Below, piece by piece: positions 1 through 9,111 of a DNA stretch of 44,842 nt. Position 1 is the stretch's first letter; each line of letters starts with the position of its first letter. The notes beneath the pieces were generated by a model. The model was given only the letters and a program-made list of their open reading frames with translations, searched no databases and was not told the DNA's origin. Origin of the DNA: an uncultured Catenibacterium sp. (GTDB lineage Bacteria > Bacillota_I > Bacilli_A > Erysipelotrichales > Coprobacillaceae); assembly GCA_900540685.1 (NCBI GenBank), contig UQGS01000012.1:1-44842 (forward strand), read 5' to 3'. The translations under genes were made by a program, and so were the position numbers.

Positions 1-26
1 TAACTAAGATATATATCTAACCAAGG

Positions 27-52
27 GACAGTCGAGAAATCGGCTGTCTTTT
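27..52 (+). terminator. Rho-independent terminator of a gene lying upstream of the window
   Basis: GACAGTCGA and TCGGCTGTC form a 9-bp stem (one G-U pair) around a GAAA loop, followed by TTTT. The hairpin core and the preceding TAACTAAGAT match the terminator behind the VWA surface gene (3709-3736), so the gene just outside the left edge is probably a tandem relative of that gene. Confidence 0.8.
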
Positions 53-798
53 ATGCTGATTTCGGAAATATCGATAAAAATTGTGATAATAAGAAAGGTA
101 AGCACTGTGATGTTACAAATGACTAAAAATGTTACGCTGTGGAGTAGTTTAAAAGGCTGTCAATATTGAACATAAAGAATGTTTTGTTTATCATATTAGT
201 ATAAACAACAGAAGTTAAAAAGCAGAGGAAATGGTTTATAAGAAGGGAGGATATAATTCTTTTTAATCATCTGTTTACTATTGTTTGCTCATAATTGATT
301 GCATGAAATGTACTGTTTGGAACTGGATGCATGATAAGAGATTGTTTTTCTTGTATTATTATGATTTATAGATGGGTGGGTGATAAGTTGCTCTACCTAC
401 TTAGATCATTGAACCAATCACTTGATATATGTTTGGTATTCTAATGAATATACACTAACACAAATATAAAAATGGGAATTAAATGTAACATAAAAGTTGT
501 TATGTGTATATAAGTGTAAATGTTCATTGAATGAAAGACTGTAATATATTAAGTGGACTGATTTCTTTAGCTAATAATGTGAAAATAAAGCAACACTATG
601 AACTAGAAATATAAGAACTCATCTCATATTCATAAAAGCGTTCAGATATGATATTGAATATTGATGAATGGTCAATGTATATGATTATTTCAGAACCAGA
701 TAAAGTAATATGAAATCATAGAACTCCAGATGTGCACCTCATATCATTATTATTTTTATGAGTGAATAATAAATATTATTGAGAGGGGTAAGAAAACT
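53..798. other. Long AT-rich intergenic region with no gene
   Basis: About 750 bases without a credible gene on either strand; short ATG-led frames lack ribosome binding sites. It contains ATGTAACAT at 483-491 and TGTTAC(A) at 111-117 and 130-135, a motif that recurs upstream of other surface genes here. An SD-like GGGAGG near 245-250 is not followed by a usable start, so a decayed gene is possible but unproven. I could not fix a single convincing promoter for the following gene. Confidence 0.5.
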
Positions 799-3684
799 AT
801 GAATATTAAGAAATTCACGAGTTATGCAGTTGCATTAATGATGAGTTTATCATTAGCTCCAGTTAAAGCAAATGCACTTGGGACTGATAATTCATTGACT
901 AAAGGTTATTATAACGATGCGAGTCAATGGGTTGAAGGCCAACTAACTCAGACATTACCAGAAGGAATTCAATCTGTTGATAAGACAGCAGAAGCACTTG
1001 GTAATAACACTTATAGGATGAAATTAAAGGTTGTAACTAAACAGAAGGTTGAAACCTTTACTAAGAAAGCTGCAACAGTACTTGTTATTGATTCATCAGG
1101 TAGTATGATCGGTAAAAAGCGTATGAAGAGTATTAGAGATGCAGCAAAGGAATTTGTAAAATCATACGCTGGTAAAGATGAAAATACAGGACGTTATCTC
1201 GCAATTGTTGATTTTTACAGTGATGTCGAAGTGAGATTGAATTGGACTGATGTTTCTTCAACTAAAGGCAAGAAAACTGCATTTGAAGCAATTGATGATT
1301 TAAGAGCTCTAGGTGGTACAAACCTAGATGCAGGTATTAAACAGGGTACATCTTTATTCTTAAAAGATGCTATCAAGGATATTAAAAAAGAAAACAGAAA
1401 TGCGATTGTGTTTACTGATGGTAAACCTAAAAAATATCTTGTAGAATGTGAACACAAAAAACCAAAGAGAAATGATATTGTCATTGATGGTATTGTATAT
1501 GATAAAGTAAGAAAAGGTGGAGTTGAAGCAGCCGCTAAAGCAGCAGCTAAAGATGCTAAACTTCTACGAGATCAGTCTACTGTTTATGCAGTAAGCTATG
1601 GTAGTGATAAAAAGCCAATGTGGAAAGATGGACCTAGAGTGTCTGAATACTTAAAGGATGCTATCGCAACTACTCCAGATAAAGCATATGACAGAAGCGA
1701 AACTGATGATTTAACTGAAGTATTTAAGGCTATTTCTGATAGTATTACAACTGGTATTACTGGTGAAGACCTAGAAGTATTTGATGGCTCTGCGCCATAT
1801 GTATCAGTCAATAATTTACCAACATATGTACAGCAGGATGCAAATGGCTTTAAATGGAAACTTGCGAACGCAACTACTACAACAGAAGGTACTAAAACAT
1901 ATTATACTTATGAATTAGAATACACTGTTACATTGGATGCTGATCAACCTGGATTTGAAGAAGGAAAGCTTTATCCATTAAATGGTGAAACTTATATCAC
2001 TATGCCTGATGGAAGTAAAGTTAAATTCCCAATTCCAGGTGCAAAAGGAATTAAGTCACGCTATACAGTTACTTATACTGATGGCGTTGATGGTAAAGTA
2101 TTTAAAGATCAGGTATTTAACGGTGTTGTAGTAGGTAGTCCAACACCTCAATTTGATGGAACACCTACAAGAGCAGGTTATACATTCAAGGGATGGTCAC
2201 CTGCAGTAGAAGAAACGGTTACAAATAATATCACTTACAATGCAACTTGGGATATGAATTGGGCTCCAATTAATTCAGCACCAGTGATTAAGGCAACTGA
2301 TAAGACAATCACAGTAGGTGATACATTTGATCCTATGGCAGATGTCACAGCAGAAGATGCTGAAGATGGTAATTTAACTACTAAGATTGTAGTTGTAAAG
2401 AACGATGTTAAAACTGATGTTGCTGGTAAGTATGAAGTAACATATAAAGTAACAGATAATCAGGGTGCATCTTGCACAAAGACTATTATTGTTACAGTTA
2501 ATCCAAAGATGGAAGTATTGAACGAAGCACCAGTGATTCATGCAACTGATAAGACAATCACAGTAGGTGATACATTTGATCCTATGGATGGTGTCACTGC
2601 AACAGATGCAGAAGACGGAAATCTAACTGCTAAGATTGAAGTTGAAAAGAACGATGTTAAAACTGATGTGGCTGGTAAGTATGAAGTAACATATAAAGTA
2701 ACAGATGGTCAGGGTGCAACATGCAGAAAGACTATTATTGTTACAGTTAATCCAAAGATGGAAGTATTGAACGAAGCACCAGTGATTCATGCAACTGATA
2801 AGACAATCACAGTAGGTGATACATTTGATCCTATGGATGGTGTCACTGCAACAGATGCAGAAGACGGAAATCTAACTTCTAAGATTGAAGTTAAAAAGAA
2901 TGATGTAGATACAACTAAAGCTGGTAAGTACGAAGTAACTTATAAAGTAACAGACAGCGATGGTGCAACTCGTACAAAGACTATTACAGTTACAGTTAAT
3001 CCAAAGATGGAAGTATTAAATGAAGCTCCTACAATCGATGCAGCTGATAAGACAATTACAGTGGGTGATACATTTGATCCTATGGATGGTGTCACTGCAA
3101 CAGATGCAGAAGACGGAAATCTAACTTCTAAGATTGAAGTTAAAAAGAATGATGTAGATACAACTAAAGCTGGTAAGTACGAAGTAACTTATAAAGTAAC
3201 AGACAGCGATGGTGCAACTCGTACAAAGACTATTACAGTTACAGTTAATCCAAAGATGGAAGTATTAAATGAAGCTCCTACAATCGATGCAGCTGATAAG
3301 ACAATTACAGTGGGTGATACATTTGATCCTAAGGCTGGTGTCACTGCAAAAGACGCTGAAGATGGTGATCTAACTGATAAGATTGTAGTTGTTAAGAATA
3401 CTGTAGATACTAAGAAAGCTGGCGAATATGAAGTTACATACAAAGTAACAGACAGCGATGGTGCAACACGTACTAAGACTATTAAGGTTACAGTTAAAGA
3501 AAAAGCACCTGCACCAAGTACTGATAAGGATAAAACACCTACTACTCCAAGCAAGGATAAAGATAAGACTACTACAGTAGCTCCAAAGACAGGAGATACT
3601 ACTAGTCTAAATACTATTATCGCATTACTTGCAGTAAGTGGTATCGCATTACTTGCATTACTTAAGAGAAAGAAAGTATCATAG
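799..3684 (+). CDS. Cell-wall-anchored VWA protein with InlB-type repeat and five Ig-like (DUF5011-type) repeats
   Basis: A 961-residue secreted surface protein, probably an adhesin. Residues 1-26 are a signal peptide ending in KANA. A von Willebrand A domain covers roughly 90-320, with a complete-looking MIDAS: DSSGS at 98-102, a GGTNLD threonine and an FTDG aspartate. An InlB B-repeat-like segment (YTVTYTDG to YNATW) lies at about 421-489. Five 83-residue Ig-like units starting at 494, 577, 660, 743 and 826 each carry ITVGDTFDP and YEVTYKVTD. A Lys/Thr/Pro-rich spacer leads to the sorting signal APKTGD (928-933), a hydrophobic stretch and KRKK. The motif is not canonical LPXTG. GAGAGGGG precedes the start. 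VWA domains bind metal-coordinated ligands; the actual ligand is unknown. A terminator follows, so it is probably monocistronic. Confidence 0.9.
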   Translation: MNIKKFTSYAVALMMSLSLAPVKANALGTDNSLTKGYYNDASQWVEGQLTQTLPEGIQSVDKTAEALGNNTYRMKLKVVTKQKVETFTKKAATVLVIDSSGSMIGKKRMKSIRDAAKEFVKSYAGKDENTGRYLAIVDFYSDVEVRLNWTDVSSTKGKKTAFEAIDDLRALGGTNLDAGIKQGTSLFLKDAIKDIKKENRNAIVFTDGKPKKYLVECEHKKPKRNDIVIDGIVYDKVRKGGVEAAAKAAAKDAKLLRDQSTVYAVSYGSDKKPMWKDGPRVSEYLKDAIATTPDKAYDRSETDDLTEVFKAISDSITTGITGEDLEVFDGSAPYVSVNNLPTYVQQDANGFKWKLANATTTTEGTKTYYTYELEYTVTLDADQPGFEEGKLYPLNGETYITMPDGSKVKFPIPGAKGIKSRYTVTYTDGVDGKVFKDQVFNGVVVGSPTPQFDGTPTRAGYTFKGWSPAVEETVTNNITYNATWDMNWAPINSAPVIKATDKTITVGDTFDPMADVTAEDAEDGNLTTKIVVVKNDVKTDVAGKYEVTYKVTDNQGASCTKTIIVTVNPKMEVLNEAPVIHATDKTITVGDTFDPMDGVTATDAEDGNLTAKIEVEKNDVKTDVAGKYEVTYKVTDGQGATCRKTIIVTVNPKMEVLNEAPVIHATDKTITVGDTFDPMDGVTATDAEDGNLTSKIEVKKNDVDTTKAGKYEVTYKVTDSDGATRTKTITVTVNPKMEVLNEAPTIDAADKTITVGDTFDPMDGVTATDAEDGNLTSKIEVKKNDVDTTKAGKYEVTYKVTDSDGATRTKTITVTVNPKMEVLNEAPTIDAADKTITVGDTFDPKAGVTAKDAEDGDLTDKIVVVKNTVDTKKAGEYEVTYKVTDSDGATRTKTIKVTVKEKAPAPSTDKDKTPTTPSKDKDKTTTVAPKTGDTTSLNTIIALLAVSGIALLALLKRKKVS
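2278..3516 (+). repeat. Five tandem 249-bp units encoding Ig-like domains
   Basis: Units begin at 2278, 2527, 2776, 3025 and 3274, exactly 249 bp (83 codons) apart. Units 3 and 4 are nearly identical at the DNA level over most of their length, while units 1 and 5 have diverged more. This pattern suggests recent unit duplication or gene conversion and makes copy number prone to change by recombination. Confidence 0.9.
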
Positions 3685-3708
3685 TATAACTAAGATATGA
3701 ATTGAGAA

Positions 3709-3736
3709 GGCAGTCGAGAAATCGGCTGTCTTTTTT
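3709..3736 (+). terminator. Rho-independent terminator of the VWA surface gene
   Basis: A 9-bp stem (GGCAGTCGA with TCGGCTGTC, G-U pairs allowed) and a GAAA loop are followed by six T. It duplicates the hairpin at 27-52. Confidence 0.9.
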
Positions 3737-3911
3737 GCGTTCCAGAAACTATAAAAACTAAGAAAAACTATGATGATAATTTTCTGACAAAATAGAAATT
3801 CATATTTTCTGAATAGATTATCAGATGTTCATATTTGAATTAAAGCGGTATCATTTAAGTACAGAAAAAGTGATGTACACACAAGATAAAGAATTAAGAG
3901 GAGAGAATTTT

Positions 3912-5287
3912 ATGGAAAACAACAGTAAAAGTAGTGTCGTTTACCAAGGAAAGATTCCTGGTAAAGTAAAATATTCTTTCGCTTTTGGAGCGTTAGGTAA
4001 AGATTTAATTTATGGCATGATTGCCACATTTTCAATGATTTATTTCACAGATATTATTAAAGTTGCCCCAGCTTTCATTGGTACAATGTTCTTCGTTGCA
4101 AAGATCTGGGATGCTTTCAATGATTTATTTATGGGTATGCTTGTAGATAATACAAGAAGCCGTTATGGTAAATTTATTCCTTGGTTAGTTATCGGTACTT
4201 TAATCAACGCATTTGTATTTGTAATTGTCTTTACAGATTTCCATCTTACAGGTGTTAATCTTTGTATCTTTGCATCAGTAATCTATGTTTTATGGGGCAT
4301 GACTTATACAATTATGGATATCCCTTATTGGTCAGTTATTCCTAATTTAACTTCTGATCCAGAAGAACGTGAAAAGGTATCAGTATTTCCAAGAATTTTT
4401 GCTAGTATTGGTCAGTCATTAATTATCGCTGGTTTTGGTGTTCAGATTATCAAGGGTCTTGGTGGGGACTATATTGGTTATCATAGATTCGCATTAATCA
4501 TTGCAGCTACATTCATCTTCACAATGGCAGTATGTGTTTTAAACCTTCCTAAAGTTCAGACAGCTAATGAAAAGAAAGAAAAGATGAAATTTAGAGACAT
4601 CTTCACAGTTATTAAGAAAAATGACCAGTTAAGATGGGCAGTTTTATTAATTCTATTATATAACGTAGCTATTCAGGCAATTATGGGTGTTGCGACTTAC
4701 TATTTCAGTTATGTATGTAATAATGCTGGTATGTTATCAGCTTTCATGATCAGTGCTTCTGTTGCTGAAGTTGTTGGTCTTCTTATCTTCCCTAAAGTAA
4801 CTAAAGTATTATCAAGAAAGAAAGCATTCTTATTTGCATGCGCATTACCTCCAATTGGTCTAGTTCTATTGCTTGTTGTTGGTTTTGTTTGCCCTACAAA
4901 TATCTTATTAACTGCAATTGCAGGTATTATTGTTAAAACTGGTACAGGTCTAGAACTTGGATGTGCTACTGTATTCTTAGCTGACGTAGTTGACTATGGT
5001 GAATATGTTCTTGGTGAAAGAAACGAAGGTGTTGTCTTCTCACTACAGACATTAATCGTAAAATTAACAGCAGCCTTCACTTCACTTCACTTGCAATTGG
5101 TTTCGTACTTGAACTCACAGGCTATGTACCAAATGCTGTGCAGTCACTCGCTACACAGAACTCAATCCGTGTACTTATGTGTGTTGTACCAACTATTGGT
5201 GTCATCCTTGCTTATGTTGTATTTAAGAAGAAATATAAGTTAGATGATGAATTTATGAAAAAAGTTGTAGAAAAAATTAATGGTTAA
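3912..5287 (+). pseudogene. GPH-family sugar:cation symporter, frameshifted near the C-terminus
   Basis: A melibiose/glucuronide-type symporter of the GPH (MFS-like) family in the cytoplasmic membrane. It has the family's early LGKDLIYG and an internal WDAFNDLFMGMLVDNTRSRYGK loop (D-rich cation site, then R-x-R-x-G-K). I take the start at 3912 (MENNSK) because AGAGGAGAG sits just upstream; the upstream in-frame extension to 3825 lacks a ribosome site. After AFTSL a third copy of TTCAC (5086-5090) shifts the frame, and translation ends early at 5243 with an atypical tail. Removing one TTCAC restores a normal GPH C-terminus (AIGFVLELTGYVPNAV and on to VEKING), ending at 5287. It may be a pseudogene, a phase-off allele or an assembly error. 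The substrate cannot be told. Confidence 0.75.
5076..5090 (+). repeat. Three tandem copies of TTCAC inside the symporter gene
   Basis: Three perfect copies at 5076, 5081 and 5086. Two copies would keep the transporter frame open to 5287; three copies shift it. A unit length that is not a multiple of three makes this a possible slipped-strand on/off site, although three copies is short for a fast switch. Confidence 0.85.
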
Positions 5288-5370
5288 TAAATAAAGAACA
5301 GGCTGATTAGTATGATCATGTCTGTTTATTCTGGTCATAAGATGACTTCAAGAAAGAACTAGATATTTGT

Positions 5371-5397
5371 CAGTAGCGCAATCGTTACTGGCTTTTT
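5371..5397 (+). terminator. Rho-independent terminator after the symporter
   Basis: CAGTAGCG and CGTTACTG pair (8 bp, one G-U) around CAAT, followed by GC and a run of seven T. Confidence 0.85.
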
Positions 5398-5424
5398 TTA
5401 TAATAGTTCGATTAAAAATAGTAT

Positions 5425-5489
5425 ATGTCACAAATAACACAATATGTAACAGTGATAGCGATTACAAATATATGTTATTAAGGTATAAT
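5425..5489 (+). promoter_or_regulatory. Promoter and candidate operators of the propeller-like surface gene
   Basis: TATAAT at 5484-5489 with TTACAA at 5462-5467 (16-bp spacing) is a plausible sigma-A promoter. Upstream lie ATGTCACA (5425-5432) and ATGTAACA (5444-5451), 19 bp apart. The second element recurs upstream of the RpiR gene and the pilus operon. The operator role is inference. Confidence 0.5.
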
Positions 5490-5526
5490 CGGTTTGGGTA
5501 TTGCATAAGAAACGGAGGGTAAAGAA

Positions 5527-7812
5527 ATGAGAAATAAGTTTTTTAAACTTGCATTATCTGCAGTCCTTTCAGTATCCTGCTTAGCAGCAGGTTTCACTGG
5601 CACATCGGGACTAGATGGAAATGCGAACAATATCTCAAAAGATGGTTATACAATCACTAAAGTATCTCATCCAGATAGAGGGGCTGGACAGAGTGATGGT
5701 ATTCTTCCTTTTGAGGTGATGGGTGAAGAAAGCAATCGTAATCAGAGCTATGTATGGTCAAGTGTTGAATATGGAAACTATATATATCTAGGTACTTGCT
5801 GGAATCCTATCTCAGGCATTTATTACAGAAATTTGAAAAATAACCTCACATCTCTTTTTGAAAAAAGAGGAGATAAGAATCCTGGTCAGAAGGCAGGAAC
5901 AGTTGCGACAAACATCTTGAATGTAATGTATGATGGAAACTTCCCAGATGGAGCAACTTCTACAAAAGGGACACCATGTATTATGCGTGTCAATAAGTAT
6001 ACTTATGAAACAGAATTAGTTTATGTTGAAAAAGAAAGTTCAGCATTCGTTAACTGGAACGGATATAGAATGGCTATAGAATACAAAGGTAAATTATACT
6101 TTGCATGTGCTGGTTATCCTACATCTCGTTTATTACAGATTGATCCTAAGACAAAAGCAACAAAGGTTGTTATGCAGAAGACTGCAGAAAACTCAGCTTT
6201 TTCAAATGGTATTCGTGGTTTAACAGTGATGAATGGTAAACTACTCGTTTCTCTTGCGACTGATGGCGCTGATCCTGATCATATGTTTGAAAATGGTTCA
6301 CAGCTTCCACAGGCTTATCAGAATGCGATTAAGGCAATCGCAAAGAAGGATGTACGTTATAAGGATGATAATCCAAGAATGGAAGGTGTACGTCTTCTTG
6401 AAACAGATGATCCTGAAAATGTAGATAGCTGGAAAGTCATTGCGAACCAGAAAACATTTGATAATCTACCAGCATGCTGGATTCGTGATAGCATCAATGG
6501 TGGTGGATTATGGGATCTTGCGGAATTCAATGGTTCTCTTTATGTATCTATGGTCACTGGTAAGACAGATGCAACAACTGGTGTGACAAATAAACAGGGC
6601 TTTGCAGTCTATCGTGGTGATCCACAAAAGGATGGTTCATGGAAATGGACTCCAATTGTTGGTGATACATCTAAAGGGGCTAAATATGAATTTGGTTTAG
6701 GTAAGAAGCAGTCATGTGCTGGTAATCTTTATGTATATAAGGATCATCTTTATCTTGGTGGATATAACGACCCAATGTTAGACTTAGCTGAAATTGGTAA
6801 TAAAGCTGACTTTCATTTGCTTTATGAGGATTTAAAGAATCCAGCATGCTTAAACCGTATGGATAAAAACGGAAACATTGAATTAATCAATGATGATGGA
6901 TTTGGAGCTGCTTCTACGCAGTATCTATGGAGATTCTCTGAATACAACAATAAACTTGTTATTGGTACATTTGATATCACTACACTCGCAAAAGGATTCA
7001 CACAGCTTACTGATGGTAGTCTTTCAGAAATGACACCTGAAGAATTCAAGAAGAAGATGGATTATGTAGAAGACCTTCTTGAAAGCTTAAAGAAGGATCC
7101 TTCTGGAGTTGCAGTAGCTTCTGAAGATGAATCAATCGATGAAATGATGGATCAGCTAGAAGATATGAAAGATATCGTAGAAGGAGACAATAGATCAAGA
7201 GAAGTAGATCAAGATATTGTTGAAGTATATGATAAACTCATTGAAAACTATAAGAAATTTGTTAAACCATTATTACACGAAATTGATCCAGAATTAGAAA
7301 AACAGATTGATGATATTATCTTGAATAGTACAGTAGAAAACTTTGTATACTATTATGGATGTAGTCAGATTGTATCTAAACAGGAAGCAGGATGTGATGT
7401 GTTGGTTTCATCTGATGGTGTTCACTTTGATGCATTAACTCGTAATGGCTTTAATGATAAGTATAACCATGGTGGACGTGCATTTATTCCTACTGATAAT
7501 GGTTTATTCCTTGGTATGGCTAACCCATTCTGGGGTACTCAGCTTTGGAGAATCACAGATGGTTCAGAAAATCCAAAACCAGATACAGATAAAACTGATA
7601 AACCAGATACAGATAAAACTGATAAACCAGAAATCAAGGAAGATCATCCATCTGACAAAGGTAATACAACTATAAAACCTACAGAAACTAAAAAAGAAGA
7701 CAAGAAGAAAGTCAATACAGGAGATCATACTCAGGTGATGATCTATGTAGCTGCAATTATCATCTCAAGTCTCGCTGTAGTATTATTAAAACGTAAAAAA
7801 GCAGAAAACTAA
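5527..7812 (+). CDS. Secreted, wall-anchored protein with a beta-propeller-like body
   Basis: 761 residues; I do not recognise a named family. A signal peptide covers about 1-25. The body shows recurring W/G-rich beta segments of propeller type: YGNYIYLGTCW, YKGKLYFACAG, MNGKLLVSLAT, FNGSLYVSMVTG, YKDHLYLGGYN, YNNKLVIGTFD and DNGLFLGMANPFWGTQLWRI. An acidic helical stretch near 495-600 interrupts the last blades and may form a coiled-coil insertion. The tail has PDTDKTDK repeats and a K/T-rich spacer, then KVNTGD, a hydrophobic segment and KRKK, which makes a divergent sorting signal. GGAGGG precedes the start. It stands alone between two terminators. Binding or hydrolytic roles are both possible; no catalytic motif is evident. 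Confidence 0.75.
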   Translation: MRNKFFKLALSAVLSVSCLAAGFTGTSGLDGNANNISKDGYTITKVSHPDRGAGQSDGILPFEVMGEESNRNQSYVWSSVEYGNYIYLGTCWNPISGIYYRNLKNNLTSLFEKRGDKNPGQKAGTVATNILNVMYDGNFPDGATSTKGTPCIMRVNKYTYETELVYVEKESSAFVNWNGYRMAIEYKGKLYFACAGYPTSRLLQIDPKTKATKVVMQKTAENSAFSNGIRGLTVMNGKLLVSLATDGADPDHMFENGSQLPQAYQNAIKAIAKKDVRYKDDNPRMEGVRLLETDDPENVDSWKVIANQKTFDNLPACWIRDSINGGGLWDLAEFNGSLYVSMVTGKTDATTGVTNKQGFAVYRGDPQKDGSWKWTPIVGDTSKGAKYEFGLGKKQSCAGNLYVYKDHLYLGGYNDPMLDLAEIGNKADFHLLYEDLKNPACLNRMDKNGNIELINDDGFGAASTQYLWRFSEYNNKLVIGTFDITTLAKGFTQLTDGSLSEMTPEEFKKKMDYVEDLLESLKKDPSGVAVASEDESIDEMMDQLEDMKDIVEGDNRSREVDQDIVEVYDKLIENYKKFVKPLLHEIDPELEKQIDDIILNSTVENFVYYYGCSQIVSKQEAGCDVLVSSDGVHFDALTRNGFNDKYNHGGRAFIPTDNGLFLGMANPFWGTQLWRITDGSENPKPDTDKTDKPDTDKTDKPEIKEDHPSDKGNTTIKPTETKKEDKKKVNTGDHTQVMIYVAAIIISSLAVVLLKRKKAEN

Positions 7813-7827
7813 ACAATACCTATCTCT

Positions 7828-7863
7828 CAGGTCGATGAGTTAAATCATTGACCTGTTTTTTTT
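7828..7863 (+). terminator. Rho-independent terminator
   Basis: CAGGTC pairs with GACCTG, extended by ATGA/TCAT across one G-U pair, with a 6-nt loop, followed by eight T. Confidence 0.9.
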
Positions 7864-7864
7864 A

Positions 7865-7926
7865 TTGACAAGTGTATCTATGAGGTATAATGTTCTATAT
7901 AGAACGATGAAAGTTCTAATTAGAAT
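7865..7926 (+). promoter_or_regulatory. Promoter with two tandem palindromic operators for the MarR operon
   Basis: TTGACA (7865-7870) and TATAAT (7886-7891) are separated by 15 bp, a little short. Directly downstream are a perfect 14-bp palindrome GTTCTATATAGAAC (7892-7905) and a near-perfect second copy GTTCTAATTAGAAT (7913-7926). Their centres are 21 bp apart, two helical turns. This is the expected arrangement for autorepression by the MarR protein encoded 18 bp further on. Confidence 0.8.
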
Positions 7927-7944
7927 AATAAAAGGAGGCTTATT

Positions 7945-8376
7945 ATGTATTTCTGGGATCAACATAAGACAATTACTCTTTATTACGAAATGTTAACAGC
8001 ATCAACATGTGATAAGTATGATCTTAAAAAGATGGAATATGACATATTGATGTTCTTGTATCACAATCCTGAATACAATACTGCTGCAGATATTGTAAGA
8101 ATTAGAAAGTCGACTAAATCCCATGTTTCCACTGCTTTAAAAGTATTAGAAGAACGGGGATACATCACTAAGAAAACCTCTTCTAATAATAAGAAGCGTG
8201 TAGAACTATTCTTAGAAGATTCTGCCAATGAAATTGTGAAAGAAGGATTGGATGTACAAAACCAATTTGCGCATGACATGCTTCAAGGTTTAACAGAAGA
8301 AGAAATAAAAGTATGTAGTAGAGTATTTGAAAAGATTTGTAGGAATGCGGAAGAATGCATTCAAAAGAAAGGATGA
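7945..8376 (+). CDS. MarR-family transcriptional regulator
   Basis: 143 residues, the normal size for a MarR dimeric winged-helix repressor. The core reads DLKKMEYDILMFLYHNPEYNTAADIV, then a recognition helix (TKSHVSTALKVLEERGYI) and the wing (TKKTSSNNKKRVELFL). AAAGGAGG lies seven bases before the ATG. The tandem palindromes just upstream are probably its own operators. The next gene starts five bases after the stop, so it is co-transcribed with the membrane protein and perhaps the flavodoxin. The effector is unknown; small aromatic or bile-derived compounds are common MarR ligands. A MarR gene with a nearby BilS-like flavodoxin recalls the bilirubin reductase locus, but no reductase gene is present. 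Confidence 0.9.
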   Translation: MYFWDQHKTITLYYEMLTASTCDKYDLKKMEYDILMFLYHNPEYNTAADIVRIRKSTKSHVSTALKVLEERGYITKKTSSNNKKRVELFLEDSANEIVKEGLDVQNQFAHDMLQGLTEEEIKVCSRVFEKICRNAEECIQKKG

Positions 8377-8381
8377 TCAAT

Positions 8382-9062
8382 ATGACTGAAAAATATGTAC
8401 CTAAAATGCCAGATATCATGGAAGCTATCTTTGATATCTGTTATCTATTATTTGATTTAGTCGCTGGATTTATTTTCTTAGCTAAAGCCAACGGTAATAC
8501 ATTATTTACTTTATATGGTATTCTCACACTTACTTTATGTGGTGGGGATGCTTTCCACTTAGTTCCTAGAATCATTCGTGCTTTCAAAGGTACAAATGAA
8601 AAGATCAAGAGACAGCTAGGTATTGGATTACAGGTCTCTTCTATTACAATGACTGTTTTCTATATTATCTTGCTTTATATCTGGAAATTGACATTCCCAG
8701 CGCTTAAAGCTCCATTTATTGTAGAAGCAATGATTTACATTTCAGCAATTATTAGAATTGTCGTATGCTTTTTACCACAAAATGACTGGTGTGGTGATGA
8801 AGGCAACTTAAAACTATCTATTATCAGAAATGCAGTCTTTGCGGTAACTGGTATTGGAATCATTATTCTATATGCAATGAGTGGAAATACAAGTAATCTT
8901 CATATGACTAGAATGGTAGCTGCCATTATTATCTCATTTGGCTGTTATTTACCGGTAACATTATTAAGTAAGAAAAAACCAAAAGTAGGTTTATTAATGA
9001 TTCCTAAAACATGTGCCTATATGTGGGTCATTGTGATGGGATTACAGCTATTATTTAGATAG
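8382..9062 (+). CDS. Polytopic membrane protein of unknown function
   Basis: 226 residues from the ATG at 8382 (MTEKYVPKM), chosen because AAAGGATGAT precedes it; a longer in-frame start at 8355 would overlap the MarR gene. About seven hydrophobic segments are visible, for example FDICYLLFDLVAGFIFLA, ILTLTLCGGDAFHLVPRI, SITMTVFYIILLYIW and MWVIVMGLQLLF. The conserved-looking GGDAFHLVPR and LPQNDWC motifs lie next to membrane segments. I do not recognise the family. It is the direct target of the MarR promoter. Confidence 0.75.
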   Translation: MTEKYVPKMPDIMEAIFDICYLLFDLVAGFIFLAKANGNTLFTLYGILTLTLCGGDAFHLVPRIIRAFKGTNEKIKRQLGIGLQVSSITMTVFYIILLYIWKLTFPALKAPFIVEAMIYISAIIRIVVCFLPQNDWCGDEGNLKLSIIRNAVFAVTGIGIIILYAMSGNTSNLHMTRMVAAIIISFGCYLPVTLLSKKKPKVGLLMIPKTCAYMWVIVMGLQLLFR

Positions 9063-9067
9063 ATTAG

Positions 9068-9076
9068 TGCTATAAT
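9068..9076 (+). promoter_or_regulatory. Extended -10 promoter before the flavodoxin gene
   Basis: TGCTATAAT, a TGn-TATAAT extended -10 element, starts six bases after the preceding stop. No good -35 box is visible. The flavodoxin may therefore have its own promoter as well as read-through from the MarR operon. Confidence 0.45.
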
Positions 9077-9111
9077 AGTAGTGTAATAAATCATTAAGTG
9101 AGGTAGAAATA

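Noticed and set aside
3189..3554. 121-codon frame on the - strand within the VWA gene
   Set aside because: A mirror of the repetitive Ig-like coding sequence, without a ribosome site; the + strand protein has clear domains.
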